This document shows positions 55,075-63,996 of a stretch of 64,000 nt of DNA, piece by piece. Below the pieces are notes generated by a model, which ran no database searches, was not told where the DNA came from, and saw nothing but the letters and a program-made list of their open reading frames with translations. Positions within the stretch are counted from its first letter, which is position 1. Each line of letters begins with the position of its first letter. Source of the stretch: Paraburkholderia sp. FT54 (lineage in GTDB: Bacteria > Pseudomonadota > Gammaproteobacteria > Burkholderiales > Burkholderiaceae). Where the stretch lies: the NCBI RefSeq assembly GCF_031585635.1, contig NZ_CP134196.1, forward strand, positions 2,480,001 to 2,544,000, written 5' to 3'. Made by a program: the position numbers and the translations under genes.

Positions 55075-56244
55075 TCAAAGCAGGCCGCGCTTCGCGAGAC
55101 TTGCATACAAGGCTCGCACGCCGAAGGTCCACGCAGGAATGCCGGTAGAAAGTTGCACGGTGTTCACCAATGCACCCAGGGAAGGCGTGGCAATCGTCAC
55201 GACGTCGCCCAGATGGTGCGTAAACCCGGCGCCAGGCGCATCGCGATCCTTGATCGGCGAGAACATCGTGCCGAGGAACAGCATGAAGCCATCCGGGTAC
55301 TGATGATGCGCACCGTAGGTCTGGTTGACGAGGTCGGCCGGGTCGCGGCTGATCTCGGTCATATGGCTCACCCCTTCGAGGACGAAATCATCCTCGCCCT
55401 CGATCCGCAATGACAGGCTGGCCCCGCGTACCGTATCCAGGGTGAAAGATTCGTCGAACAGACGCACAAACGGTCCAATCGCGCACGAACCGTTGTTGTC
55501 CTTCGCCTTGCCAAGCAACAACGCCGAACGGCCTTCGATATCGCGCAAATTCACGTCGTTGCCCAACGTCGCGCCCACGATCTGGCCCGCGCCGTTCACC
55601 GCCAGCACGATTTCGGGTTCCGGATTGTTCCAGGCCGAAGTCGGATACAGGCCCACAGCCGCGCCCAGTCCCACCGACGACATCGGTTGCGATTTCGAGA
55701 ACACCTCGGCGTCCGGGCCGATCCCCACTTCCATGTATTGCGACCACGCGTTGCGGCGTTCGAGTTCGGCCTTGAGTTTCATGGCGGCGTCTGAACCTGG
55801 CTTGATTTTCGCGAGGTCCGTGCCGATCAGTTCCGTGATCATGCTGCGAACTTCGACTGCTTTCGCGGCATCGCCACCGGCTTGCTCTTCGATCACGCGT
55901 TCAAGCAGGCTCACTGCAAACGTCACGCCGCACGCCTTGATGGCCTGCACGTCGCAGGGCGCCAACAGGCGCAGGCCCGCTTCATCGCTCGATGCGAAGC
56001 TCGCGTCGACCAAGGCGCCAACCGGCCCGAGCGACTCGCCACGCGCGTCACGTGCAATGGCGACAGCATCGGCCCGATCAAAAAGGTCAGCGGTGGTGGG
56101 AACTGTCGCAGTGATGTCGAAGACTTCGCCATGGCGAACCACGACGACCGACGGACCATTAACGGGCGCCGGCCGCCAGACGCGTCCGATCAGCAGTGCG
56201 TTATCGAGGTCGTCGGGAAGGCAGGAGGCAGTAAGTGGTCGCAT
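55075..56244 (-). CDS. FAH-family dehydratase, 2-keto-3-deoxy-arabonate dehydratase-like
   Basis: A 389-residue protein of the fumarylacetoacetate hydrolase family. The C-terminal half carries the metal-binding segment 'WNNPEPEIVLAVNGAGQIVG' (Glu-x-Glu) and 'TLGNDVNLRDIEGRSALLLG'. The N-terminal part, with 'CGVTFAVSLLERVIEEQAGG', matches the pentonate-pathway dehydratases rather than true fumarylacetoacetases. It would turn 2-keto-3-deoxy-L-arabonate (or the D-xylonate-derived isomer) into 2-oxoglutarate semialdehyde. It is divergent from an IclR gene across 129 bp with a clear palindrome, so it is probably regulated by that protein. Confidence 0.85.
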   Translation of the reverse strand: MRPLTASCLPDDLDNALLIGRVWRPAPVNGPSVVVVRHGEVFDITATVPTTADLFDRADAVAIARDARGESLGPVGALVDASFASSDEAGLRLLAPCDVQAIKACGVTFAVSLLERVIEEQAGGDAAKAVEVRSMITELIGTDLAKIKPGSDAAMKLKAELERRNAWSQYMEVGIGPDAEVFSKSQPMSSVGLGAAVGLYPTSAWNNPEPEIVLAVNGAGQIVGATLGNDVNLRDIEGRSALLLGKAKDNNGSCAIGPFVRLFDESFTLDTVRGASLSLRIEGEDDFVLEGVSHMTEISRDPADLVNQTYGAHHQYPDGFMLFLGTMFSPIKDRDAPGAGFTHHLGDVVTIATPSLGALVNTVQLSTGIPAWTFGVRALYASLAKRGLL

Positions 56245-56324
56245 TTGGGTCGGATAGAGCAGGCGTTAAGTGAGCCGTGATCGTAGCCACACAATGGCAG
56301 GGCGTCCATCTTGTTGATCTTGTA

Positions 56325-56338
56325 TCCAATGTGTTGGA
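56325..56338 (+). promoter_or_regulatory. IclR-type operator palindrome
   Basis: TCCAA-TGTG-TTGGA is a perfect 5-bp inverted repeat in the middle of the divergent spacer, 36 bp before the IclR start. Pairing continues at the flanking T/A beyond one mismatch. Size and position fit an IclR operator controlling both directions. Confidence 0.5.
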
Positions 56339-56373
56339 CAATCGGCGACTGAAAATTCACCTGGATTGCGGTC

Positions 56374-57120
56374 ATGAAGACCCTCTACGAAGTTCCGGCG
56401 CTCAAGCGCGCCCACGATGTTCTCGAGATCCTCGCGCAAGCAACCGCGCCCGTGCGGGCGTCCGCGCTCGTCGAGGGGACGGGTCTGTCGCGCAGCACGC
56501 TCTATCTGCTGCTCGATTCGCTGGAACACCGTCACTGGATCGCGAAGCGAAGCGACGGCTACATCATCGGCCTGAAGCTGTTCGAACTGGGAAGCGCCTA
56601 CGTTCGGCACGACGGTTTGCAGGTCGCGTTCAGGAATGAGGCCAGCGCGTTTGTTGCGGCGCATAACGAGGTCGTGCAACTCGCGGTGCTTGACGCGGCG
56701 GAGGTGGTCTATATCGCGCGCGAAGACGCACAACGTCCCGTGCGGCTCGTCTCGGATCTCGGTTCGCGACTGCCGGCGCACTGCAGCGCGCTCGGTAAGG
56801 CGCTGCTGGCGAGCCTCTCCGACGAGGAAGTGACAGCGATATTGCCAGAGCGCCTCGCTGCCATGACTTCGCACACGCTCACCCGGCGCAGCGCGTTGCT
56901 GCGCGAACTCGCAGGCATCCGCGCGTGCGGCCTTGCCACCGAGCGCGAAGAGGTCAGTGTCGGTCTTGCGTGCTTCGCGGCATACGTCGGGGTGACGGCG
57001 CTCGGCAAGCGCGTCGCCGTCAGCACCAGCGTGCCGCTTGGCCGCCTTGATGGGAGACGGGAAAAGCAGATCGTCACCGGAATCGCGCGCATTGCCAGCC
57101 GGATCGCGGCAGCGCTGTAA
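56374..57120 (+). CDS. IclR-family transcriptional regulator
   Basis: A 248-residue regulator. Residues about 8-65 form the winged helix-turn-helix ('RASALVEGTGLSRSTLYLLL'). Residues about 75-245 form the IclR effector domain ('GSRLPAHCSALGKALLASL', 'EEVSVGLACFAAYVGVTALG', 'AVSTSVPLGRL'). It is divergent from the FAH-family dehydratase and dehydrogenase genes and probably controls them in response to a sugar-acid intermediate. A hairpin between its stop and the convergent lactonase gene can end transcription from both. Confidence 0.9.
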   Translation: MKTLYEVPALKRAHDVLEILAQATAPVRASALVEGTGLSRSTLYLLLDSLEHRHWIAKRSDGYIIGLKLFELGSAYVRHDGLQVAFRNEASAFVAAHNEVVQLAVLDAAEVVYIAREDAQRPVRLVSDLGSRLPAHCSALGKALLASLSDEEVTAILPERLAAMTSHTLTRRSALLRELAGIRACGLATEREEVSVGLACFAAYVGVTALGKRVAVSTSVPLGRLDGRREKQIVTGIARIASRIAAAL

Positions 57121-57128
57121 CAACAGAT

Positions 57129-57159
57129 ACCCGCGTCAGACGCACACGTCGACGCGGGT
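57129..57159. terminator. Bidirectional hairpin between IclR and lactonase genes
   Basis: ACCCGCGTC (57129-57137) and GACGCGGGT (57151-57159) form a perfect 9-bp stem in the 48-bp gap between two convergent genes. Confidence 0.6.
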
Positions 57160-57168
57160 TCGCGAAGC

Positions 57169-57987
57169 TCACGTATATCGATGCGGTGCCGGCTGCCATT
57201 TCTTCCAGAAATCGGGGTCGTGGCAGATCACCAGATCGCCGCCGAAAAACTCGGTCAGCAGGCGCAGCCGGGCGATCGACGCGATGGCCTGCTCGGTCGT
57301 GTGCGCATTGCCCGGCGGCATATCGGGATCGAGGTTCGCTGGGCAGAACACTGCGTCGCCGGTCATGATCATGATCGCGCCCGACGGCAGATTCAGCATC
57401 AGCGATTGATGCCCCGGCGTGTGCCCCGGTGTGGTCAGCACCGCGACGCCGGGCTTGATCATCTGATCGCCGCGCAGCAGTTCATAGTGAATGCCACAAT
57501 CGAAGTACGCACGCTCGTACGGTCGCGCGACAAAGGTGTCGGGCTGATACGCGAAACGATATTCAGTGCGTTGCACCATAAAACGCGCATGCGGAAACAG
57601 CATGTTGCCGCCCGAGTGATCCCAATGGAAGTGACTGTTGATGACCATCTTGACGTCTTCCGGCGTATGACCGAGATCGGCCAGCCGTGCACGAATATCG
57701 TCCTGCCGATCGTAGCGCGCGATCATTTCGGAAAAGCGCTTCATCGACAGGCATGGATCGGTGCCCTCCTGCTCGCAATCATGCGGCAGCAGACCGGTGT
57801 CGAACAGAATATGCTCGCCGTCGGCCATTTCGATAAAGGCACCAGTCACGGGAATCTCGACCCGCGTGCCCATGCCGCGTCTGAGCGTCAATGACGACTG
57901 GTCGTTGATCAGTGTGCCTAGGTTGAACAGCGAAACGCTTTTGACGAGCGTCTCGTTTGCGCTGCGGGTGCTGCCGTGTGTAGTCAT
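57169..57987 (-). CDS. MBL-fold lactonase (AttM/AiiA-like)
   Basis: A 272-residue metallo-beta-lactamase-fold hydrolase from the ATG at 57987, which has an AGGAAG box; an ATG at 58011 is an alternative. The zinc motif HxHxDH is 'INSHFHWDHSGGN', with further ligands in 'TTPGHTPGHQSLML' and the Asp in 'IMTGDAVFCP'. The pattern resembles the AttM/BlcC and AiiA group, which opens gamma-butyrolactone or N-acyl-homoserine lactone rings. In a sugar-acid neighbourhood an aldonolactone is also a possible substrate. It is divergent from the GntR gene. Confidence 0.82.
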   Translation of the reverse strand: MTTHGSTRSANETLVKSVSLFNLGTLINDQSSLTLRRGMGTRVEIPVTGAFIEMADGEHILFDTGLLPHDCEQEGTDPCLSMKRFSEMIARYDRQDDIRARLADLGHTPEDVKMVINSHFHWDHSGGNMLFPHARFMVQRTEYRFAYQPDTFVARPYERAYFDCGIHYELLRGDQMIKPGVAVLTTPGHTPGHQSLMLNLPSGAIMIMTGDAVFCPANLDPDMPPGNAHTTEQAIASIARLRLLTEFFGGDLVICHDPDFWKKWQPAPHRYT

Positions 57988-58354
57988 CTGCCGGGCTTCC
58001 TGTAGTGCCATGATCAGGTTTGGCCGAATCGTGGCTGCATTGCTTTACCGTGTTGAAATTCGCGTTTGTGGTTCTGACTCGCGCCGCGCCCGAGCTGTGC
58101 GCTTCGCCAGCGGCACGCTCTTGCGATGCTGCTCTGCCGCGCGACAGACACTCGTTCAGATATTACTGTTGCAACTGCCGGCGCGGGCGCAAGCGATGCA
58201 GAATAGGCATGCGCGACGCCGCAGCAGCACCAGTGGGATGATAAAATCCAGCCTGCGCTCGATGCACCGGCGCGGCAGTGAGTAGTACCCGTGCCCCTAT
58301 ACGTATCCGCCGGCTTCCCGTCGCGTCCTTCATCTGTTCTAAACAGGAGCCACC
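57988..58354. other. Divergent spacer between lactonase and GntR genes
   Basis: About 370 bp expected to hold both promoters. AGGAG lies 8 bp before the GntR TTG start. I found no strong FadR-type operator here. Confidence 0.4.
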
Positions 58355-59116
58355 TTGCCCATCGCCGCCCTCGGCCCTCCGCGCCGGCTGTATCGCGAAA
58401 TTGCCGCGCAGCTCGAAGCCCTGATCAGTAATGGCGAGTTTCCGCCCGGCACACGCTTGCCCGGAGAACGCGAACTGGCCAAGCTGTTCGGCGTGAGCCG
58501 TCCGCCGTTGCGCGAGGCGCTGCTCGCGCTGGAGATCGCCGGTCTGGTCGACGTGCGCGTCGGCTCGGGCGTGTGGGTGGTCGAACGCTCGTCCAGTCCG
58601 CGTGCAGAGGTTGCGGTGAGTACCAAAGACAGCGGTGAACCCGGGCCCTTCGAACTCATCAAGGCGCGCGAAGTGCTCGAGGGCGAAATTGTCGCGCTGG
58701 CCGCCAGTGCCGCTACCCAGTCCGACCTCGACGGCATCCTCGAGACCATCGACCAGATGATCGAGGAAAACGCTCACCACGTCGTCGAGCAGGAAGCCGA
58801 CAGGCTGTTCCATCTGCGCATCGCCGCTGCCACTGGCAATAGTGCGTTCGTTCATCTGGTACGCTCGATCTGGGAATTTCGCTACGGCCCGATGTGGATC
58901 AAAATTGAAGAGCATTTCCTGACGCCCCAGCGCCGCGCGCAAACCGTGAAGGATCATCTGGCGATCTATAAGGCGATCAAATCGCGCGACCCGGAACGCG
59001 CACGGGCCGCGATGCATGCCCACCTGCGCCGCGTTCATGACGAATTCACGAAAGGATGGGACAAGGCAAATCGTCCTGTTGAAGCGAGCGGCGCGCCGTC
59101 TGCTCCTACCGACTGA
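58355..59116 (+). CDS. GntR-family (FadR/FCD type) transcriptional regulator
   Basis: A 253-residue regulator starting at TTG 58355, chosen because AGGAGCC lies just upstream and the domain begins at once. Residues about 8-75 are the GntR winged helix ('FPPGTRLPGERELAKLFGVS', 'RPPLREALLALEIAGLVDVR'). Residues about 95-235 are an all-helical FCD effector domain; the metal-type His in 'HLRIAAATGN' and 'HLAIYKAIKSRD' are present. FCD regulators usually sense sugar acids or carboxylates. It faces away from the Ldh/UxaA/MFS operon, which it probably represses. Confidence 0.88.
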   Translation: MPIAALGPPRRLYREIAAQLEALISNGEFPPGTRLPGERELAKLFGVSRPPLREALLALEIAGLVDVRVGSGVWVVERSSSPRAEVAVSTKDSGEPGPFELIKAREVLEGEIVALAASAATQSDLDGILETIDQMIEENAHHVVEQEADRLFHLRIAAATGNSAFVHLVRSIWEFRYGPMWIKIEEHFLTPQRRAQTVKDHLAIYKAIKSRDPERARAAMHAHLRRVHDEFTKGWDKANRPVEASGAPSAPTD

Positions 59117-59128
59117 GTCGCCGGTTTC

Positions 59129-59150
59129 ACGCCATGCGAAGGCATGGCGT
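59129..59150 (+). terminator. Terminator hairpin after GntR gene
   Basis: ACGCCATGC (59129-59137) and GCATGGCGT (59142-59150) pair perfectly around a 4-nt GAAG loop, 12 bp after the stop. No long U-run follows. Confidence 0.6.
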
Positions 59151-59202
59151 GTCCGGCTGTCGGTCGGTTGTCTGTCAAATGTCCATCGGCTGCGGTGAAC
59201 AT

Positions 59203-59233
59203 TGAGGCCCAGCCGCGCAAGCGGTGGGCCTCA
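59203..59233 (-). terminator. Terminator hairpin after Ldh-family gene
   Basis: TGAGGCCCA (59203-59211) and TGGGCCTCA (59225-59233) form a 9-bp perfect stem with an inner CCGC/GCGG pair closed by GCAA. It lies 11 bp past the stop of the dehydrogenase gene on the minus strand. Confidence 0.6.
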
Positions 59234-59244
59234 AGTCCCAGGCA

Positions 59245-60306
59245 TTACGCCCCAAGCGGAGCCGGGAAGGCGATACCGTAGCGATGCCCGCATACCTCAA
59301 GCGCCGGCCGGATCGTGTCATGCAACCGCACGCCACCTGCGAGTTGTGCCGCTCTGCGAGCCATACCGCCGTCCCCGGGCATGCGCACACTTTCCACGCC
59401 GGGGCGTGGCGGATTGTTGCGGCATGCATCCGCGAGCCAATCCATCTGCCGCTTGAATTCCTGCTCACCGCAGAAAGCCGCCGGGTCATACAAGGTCATG
59501 AATACGGTCGCGCCCCAGCCCTCGGAAGGATCGGCGCGACCGAAGCCGGCCAGGCCACTCGTCAGCGCTTCAATCAGCACGGCGAGTCCGAAGCCCTTAT
59601 GGCCCGCTCCGAGACCGCCAAGAGGCAGGATGGTGCCGGGCGGATTGTCGAACAGCACACCGGGTTCGTCTGTGGCGTTGCCTTGCGCATCGAGCATCCA
59701 TGGTTCGTTGAAACGCTCGCCCGCTTTGTGCCGCCGTGCGGTCATCGCATTGGTAGTGACCGACGATGAAATGTCGATAAGGAACGGCGTATCCGACGTC
59801 GGTACGCCGATCGCGACCGGATTCGGTGTGAACACAGCGCGTGTGCCGCCGAACGGCGCGACGCTTTGTACACTCGGATCGGAACTGGACAGCATCAGCA
59901 CGAAACCCGCTTCGGTCGCCTTCAGCAGATACGCGGCGAGGCTCGCAATATGATGGCTGCGGCGAATCACCAGTGTCGCGGTGCCGTATTCGCGAGCCCG
60001 CGGCAGCAGCGCGTCGATACCGCGCAGCACCAGCGACGGTCCGGGCAGACGGCGCCCATCCCACAACAAGGTTGCCGCTTTGTCGGCGATCACGAGAGGC
60101 TCGCCTTCCTTGGTCATGGTGCCCGCCTCGAGCGCGCCGACATAACCGGCAAGCTGCGCCAGACCGTGTGTGTCATGACCCAGCAGGTCACCGTCGACCA
60201 GCGTGCGCGCCACCGCATCGGCATGCGTCGACGCAAGGCCCACCGCTTCCAGTAGTTGATTCGCGTAGCCGATCAGCGCGTCGGCAGCGTAGCGAGGTGC
60301 GCTCAT
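59245..60306 (-). CDS. Ldh-family (malate/L-lactate-like) dehydrogenase
   Basis: A 353-residue NAD(P)H-dependent oxidoreductase from the ATG at 60306, preceded by GGGGGTGA. An ATG at 60396 with a weaker box would add 30 Ala/Thr-rich residues. Family marks are 'GDLLGHDTHGLAQLAGYV' (catalytic His region), 'IRRSHHIASLAAYLLKATEA', 'APFGGTRAVFTPNPVAIGVP' and 'GLGAGHKGFGLAVLIEALTS'. The family includes malate, ureidoglycolate and delta-1-piperideine-2-carboxylate dehydrogenases. Next to a UxaA/GarD-type dehydratase and an ACS-family sugar-acid importer it probably oxidises or reduces a 2-keto sugar-acid intermediate. Confidence 0.85.
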   Translation of the reverse strand: MSAPRYAADALIGYANQLLEAVGLASTHADAVARTLVDGDLLGHDTHGLAQLAGYVGALEAGTMTKEGEPLVIADKAATLLWDGRRLPGPSLVLRGIDALLPRAREYGTATLVIRRSHHIASLAAYLLKATEAGFVLMLSSSDPSVQSVAPFGGTRAVFTPNPVAIGVPTSDTPFLIDISSSVTTNAMTARRHKAGERFNEPWMLDAQGNATDEPGVLFDNPPGTILPLGGLGAGHKGFGLAVLIEALTSGLAGFGRADPSEGWGATVFMTLYDPAAFCGEQEFKRQMDWLADACRNNPPRPGVESVRMPGDGGMARRAAQLAGGVRLHDTIRPALEVCGHRYGIAFPAPLGA

Positions 60307-60442
60307 TGCATCACCCCCGCTCGGCGTCCCGTAGGTTGTCGTGGATGGCGCGGCAATCGCATCACGCGGAATGGCCGCAACGGCGTTCGAAGTCATACGG
60401 ATTATTTTCCTGAATAGGTTGCTACAGATGCACGGGTAGGTT

Positions 60443-61975
60443 TCACATGACCGCGCCCAGCTGCCATGGTACGAACTCTGATTGTCCGTAGCCATGCAAC
60501 TCGCTTTTGGTACGCGTTCCCGATGCGGTAGCCAGCATCGTGCGGAATATCTGCTCGCCCATCTCATCGATGCTTGATTCACCGTCCAGTATGGGTCCGC
60601 AATTGATGTCGACGTCGGCTTGCTGACGCGCCCAAAGCGCGTTGTTGGTGCCGAGCTTGATCGACGGAGACGGCGCGCAGCCATAAGCAGAACCGCGCCC
60701 GGTGGTGAAGCAGATCAGGTTCGCGCCACCGGCGACCTGGCCGGTTGCAGACACCGGATCATAGCCAGGGGTATCCATGAATACCAGGCCATGCGCCCGG
60801 ACCGGCTGAGCGTATTCGTAGACCGCCTGCAGTGCGGAAGTGCCGCCTTTGGCCACCGCCCCGAGTGACTTCTCGAGAATGGTGGTCAATCCACCGGCCT
60901 TGTTGCCGGCGGACGGATTGTTGTTCATGCTGGCACCGTGCCGTTCACAGTACTGGGTCCACCAGTTTATCCGTTCGAGCAGTTTCTCTCCGACCTCGCG
61001 CGACACAGCACGACGCAGCAGCAGATGTTCGGCGCCATAGATTTCCGGGGTTTCCGACAGGATCGCGGTGCCGCCGTGCGCCACGAGTCGATCGACCGCG
61101 GCGCCCAGCGCTGGATTCGCGGTGATTCCCGAATAGCCGTCCGAACCGCCGCACTGCAAGCCGACGATCAACCGGCTGGCCGGCACGGGCCGGCGTTCGA
61201 CGCGTGGCAGCTCGGCCAGCATGGTCTCGATCAGACGCACGCCGGTCTCAACCGCCGCGGTAGTACCACCAACTTCCTGAATGTTGAACGTTCGCAGCAG
61301 CGCCGATTCGCTCAATCCCTGTTCGGCCATCAGGCCGGAAATCTGATTGGTTTCGCAACCGAGTCCGACAATCAGCAGACCCGCAAAGTTTGCATGTCCT
61401 GCGTATCCGGCCAGCGTACGGCGCAGCACGGTAAGTCCCTCGCCTTCGCTGTCGGTTGCGCAGCCGGCACCGTGCGTCAGCGCCACCACGCCGTCGATGT
61501 GCGGGAAATCCCGTAACGCGGCACCGTCGCGGCGCGGACCACTGAAATGATCGGCGATACCGCGAGCGACGGTAGCCGAACAATTTACAGACGTCAGGAT
61601 ACCGATGTAATTACGTGTGGCGATACGTCCATCTTCGCGCTCGATGCCAAGAAATGTGGCCTCTGACGGCGCGGGAGGCAGCGATCGCAGATCCTCGCCG
61701 ATCACATAATCGCGCGCGAATTCGCTCATCGCGAGGTTGTGCACATGGACGTGGCGGCCGCTGTCGACAGGCTGCGTCGTGACGCCAATGATCTGGCCGT
61801 AGCGCCGCACGGGCTCGCCGGCCGCGAGCGGCCGGGTCGCGACCTTGTGGCCGGCCGGCACCAGATCCGCGGCGACGACGTCTGCTTCGAGGCGATTGCC
61901 AGGTATCAACTGACGGCGCGAAATGACGACGTTGTCGTCGGGATGCAACCGTATAACGGGCGATTGGGAGCTCAT
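60443..61975 (-). CDS. UxaA/GarD-family sugar-acid dehydratase
   Basis: A 510-residue enzyme. Residues about 10-95 are the SAF domain ('NRLEADVVAADLVPAGHKVA'). Residues about 105-505 are the altronate/galactarate dehydratase core ('GIEREDGRIATRNYIGILTS', 'ALTHGAGCATDSEGEGLTVL', 'LLIVGLGCETNQI', 'GLQCGGSDGYSGITANPALG'), with the conserved Cys and His expected to hold Fe. It should dehydrate a hexaric or hexonic acid such as galactarate, glucarate or altronate to a 2-keto-3-deoxy acid. It sits between importer and dehydrogenase genes on one strand. Confidence 0.9.
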   Translation of the reverse strand: MSSQSPVIRLHPDDNVVISRRQLIPGNRLEADVVAADLVPAGHKVATRPLAAGEPVRRYGQIIGVTTQPVDSGRHVHVHNLAMSEFARDYVIGEDLRSLPPAPSEATFLGIEREDGRIATRNYIGILTSVNCSATVARGIADHFSGPRRDGAALRDFPHIDGVVALTHGAGCATDSEGEGLTVLRRTLAGYAGHANFAGLLIVGLGCETNQISGLMAEQGLSESALLRTFNIQEVGGTTAAVETGVRLIETMLAELPRVERRPVPASRLIVGLQCGGSDGYSGITANPALGAAVDRLVAHGGTAILSETPEIYGAEHLLLRRAVSREVGEKLLERINWWTQYCERHGASMNNNPSAGNKAGGLTTILEKSLGAVAKGGTSALQAVYEYAQPVRAHGLVFMDTPGYDPVSATGQVAGGANLICFTTGRGSAYGCAPSPSIKLGTNNALWARQQADVDINCGPILDGESSIDEMGEQIFRTMLATASGTRTKSELHGYGQSEFVPWQLGAVM

Positions 61976-62039
61976 AGTGCTTTTTGATGAAATGAGGCAG
62001 CCCGCTCAGGCTGCCGTGGCATGGCGAGTGGAATTGAGC

Positions 62040-63347
62040 CTAAGCTGGATCGTTGCAGATGTGCTTCGGTATCGCGAAGAGCACGAGCACCGCAGCCGCG
62101 GCAGTCATGGCAGCAATCACATACATGCCGAGATCCGTGCTGCCGGTCATGTCGGTTAGCTTGCCAATCGCATAGGGGCTGACGAAGCCGCCCAGACTGC
62201 CGACCGAATTGATGATTGCGATACCGGCCGCGGCCGCGCTACCGCTCAAAAACTTCGGCGGCATGGTCCAGAAGATGCCGTACGAGCTGATGATGCCAAC
62301 CGCAGCGAGCGACAGCCCGGCGGTGGCGATCACCGTATTGTGCGAGAACCACGCGCACACGCAGTAGCCGACGGTGCCCGCGAAAATACAGAGCGCGAGG
62401 TGCACGCGCCGCTCGCCGGTGCGGTCGGAACTGCGGCCGATCAATACCATCAACAGGCCCGTCACCGCGTAAGGCACCGCCGATAACAGGCCGATTGACA
62501 GTGGCTCGGACACGCCTGAGTTTTTAATCAGTTGCGGCATCCAGAACGACAGGCCGAACTGGCCGTTGAGCACCAGGAAGTAGATCAGCGCAAGCAGCGC
62601 GGTGTAGGGATTCTTGAATGCGCTTTTTACGTCGTGCGCGCGCTGCGGCGTGACCTCAGCAGCGAGGTTGTCCCGCAGCAGCGTCTTTTCTTCGTGCGTG
62701 AGCCATTTCCCGTCCTCGATCCGGTCTACCAGCATCAGGTACACGAGTACGCCGAGCACGATAGTCGGCAAGCCTTCGACCAGCATCAACCATTGCCAGC
62801 CGGCCAGGCCGCCGATCCCGCTAAACTCCGTCATGACAAAGCCCGCCAGCGGGCCGCCAATCGTGCCGGCAATCGCGATGCCCGTCATGAACAGCGCGAC
62901 CATCCGCGCACGCCGCCGGGCCGGGTACCAGTAGGTGAAGTACAGGATCACGCCGGGCATGAACCCGGCTTCGAATGCGCCTAGCAGGAAGCGCAGCACG
63001 TAGAACGCCACTGGACCGTTGACGAACATCATCGCCGACGACGTAATACCCCAGGAAATCATGATCCGGGTAATCCAGCGTCGCGCGCCGATCCTGTGCA
63101 GAATCAGGTTGCTCGGTGTCTCAAACAGAAAGTAGCCGATGAAGAAGATCGCGGCGCCCAGTCCATACACCGTATCCGATAGCCCCAGAGCGCTTTGCAT
63201 CTGCAGCTTCGCGAAACTGATGTTGACGCGGTCGAAGTAAGCCGCGACATAGCAAATGACCAGGATCGGCACGATCTTGAGCGTGACTTTCCGGTAGGTG
63301 CGATCCTCAAATGATTCGCTGACCGGCAAGACGTCGGTGGTACTCAT
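62040..63347 (-). CDS. MFS transporter, ACS (anion:cation symporter) family
   Basis: A 435-residue permease from ATG 63347; an upstream ATG at 63380 would add 11 residues. It has twelve hydrophobic helices. 'YFDRVNISFAKLQMQSALGL' in helix 1 is typical of the ACS family, and 'RFLLGAFEAGFMPGVILYFT' in helix 4 is its best-known signature. Characterised relatives import D-glucarate, galactarate, tartrate, phthalate or glucuronate. It is the first gene of the operon continuing with the UxaA-type dehydratase 64 bp downstream, so a sugar acid is the likely substrate. Confidence 0.9.
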   Translation of the reverse strand: MSTTDVLPVSESFEDRTYRKVTLKIVPILVICYVAAYFDRVNISFAKLQMQSALGLSDTVYGLGAAIFFIGYFLFETPSNLILHRIGARRWITRIMISWGITSSAMMFVNGPVAFYVLRFLLGAFEAGFMPGVILYFTYWYPARRRARMVALFMTGIAIAGTIGGPLAGFVMTEFSGIGGLAGWQWLMLVEGLPTIVLGVLVYLMLVDRIEDGKWLTHEEKTLLRDNLAAEVTPQRAHDVKSAFKNPYTALLALIYFLVLNGQFGLSFWMPQLIKNSGVSEPLSIGLLSAVPYAVTGLLMVLIGRSSDRTGERRVHLALCIFAGTVGYCVCAWFSHNTVIATAGLSLAAVGIISSYGIFWTMPPKFLSGSAAAAGIAIINSVGSLGGFVSPYAIGKLTDMTGSTDLGMYVIAAMTAAAAVLVLFAIPKHICNDPA

Positions 63348-63732
63348 AGTCACAATCGCATCTCCATTTTTTCTGTTCAATTTTTGGGCGCAACATCAAC
63401 CGGCAACACGACATGACCAATGCCGTGCAGCGAACGCTCGTGCAAAGCGGTAATACCAATATACCGGTGAATGTTAGGGACGCGACGGGGCAGTGTCAAG
63501 TAGGAAAGTTTTACGTTTATTTGATTTGCATAGGGGGCCGACTTACCGACGCTGTACGCGCTTTCACTGCCCGGAGGCTCTGTCCCCGTTACGTTAACGG
63601 CAGAGGAGACGCTTTTGCTGAGAAAGTCGACGGATGCTGGTCAGTTCGGTAAAGCGGCGCCATGCGGCACTCGCGTTCACACGTAACCGGCCTTTTTTAT
63701 TTGATGACCGCCAGTACCGGCGATCCCGTCTC
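63348..63732. other. Promoter region of the MFS operon and downstream spacer
   Basis: About 385 bp without a gene. It includes the possible GntR site at 63448-63458 and the 3' side of the partial DUF2827 gene. Confidence 0.4.
63448..63458 (-). promoter_or_regulatory. Possible FadR/GntR-type operator
   Basis: On the minus strand TGGTATTACCG matches the FadR-subfamily consensus TNGTNNNACNA except for the last base, and GGTAATACC is itself a palindrome. It lies about 100 bp upstream of the MFS start, where a GntR repressor of the operon could act. Confidence 0.35.
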
Positions 63733-63996
63733 TCACCGGATTGGCCTACGCATCAGATCATCGAGCAACGCGCTATACGCAGCCACGAGTTGCGGGTCAT
63801 TGGGCGAGAACCGCCCGATCAACGCGCGTTGACGCACTCGGTACGACGACGCCTGCGCATCGTGCGTATCGAGTGCCGCCAATACCTGCTGCGCACCCTG
63901 CGTCGCGTCATTGTCCCGATAATAGTAGCCAAGGTCCGCGCACAGCGTCGCGTTATGCACGAGCGCATACCTGCACGGCGTATTCGGTGCCGATCA
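63733..63996 (-). CDS. C-terminal end of a DUF2827 protein (partial, runs off window)
   Basis: The frame from 63996 down to the stop at 63733 contains 'HNATLCADLGYYYRDNDATQ', then 'AASSYRVRQRALIGRFSPND'-like sequence and ends 'LLDDLMRRPIR'. This resembles the end of DUF2827 proteins, glycosyltransferase-like proteins of Burkholderia capsule or polysaccharide loci. A TGA lies in frame at about 63997-63999, at the very edge, so the gene may be broken or the edge sequence may belong to another frame. No start can be assigned. Confidence 0.55.
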
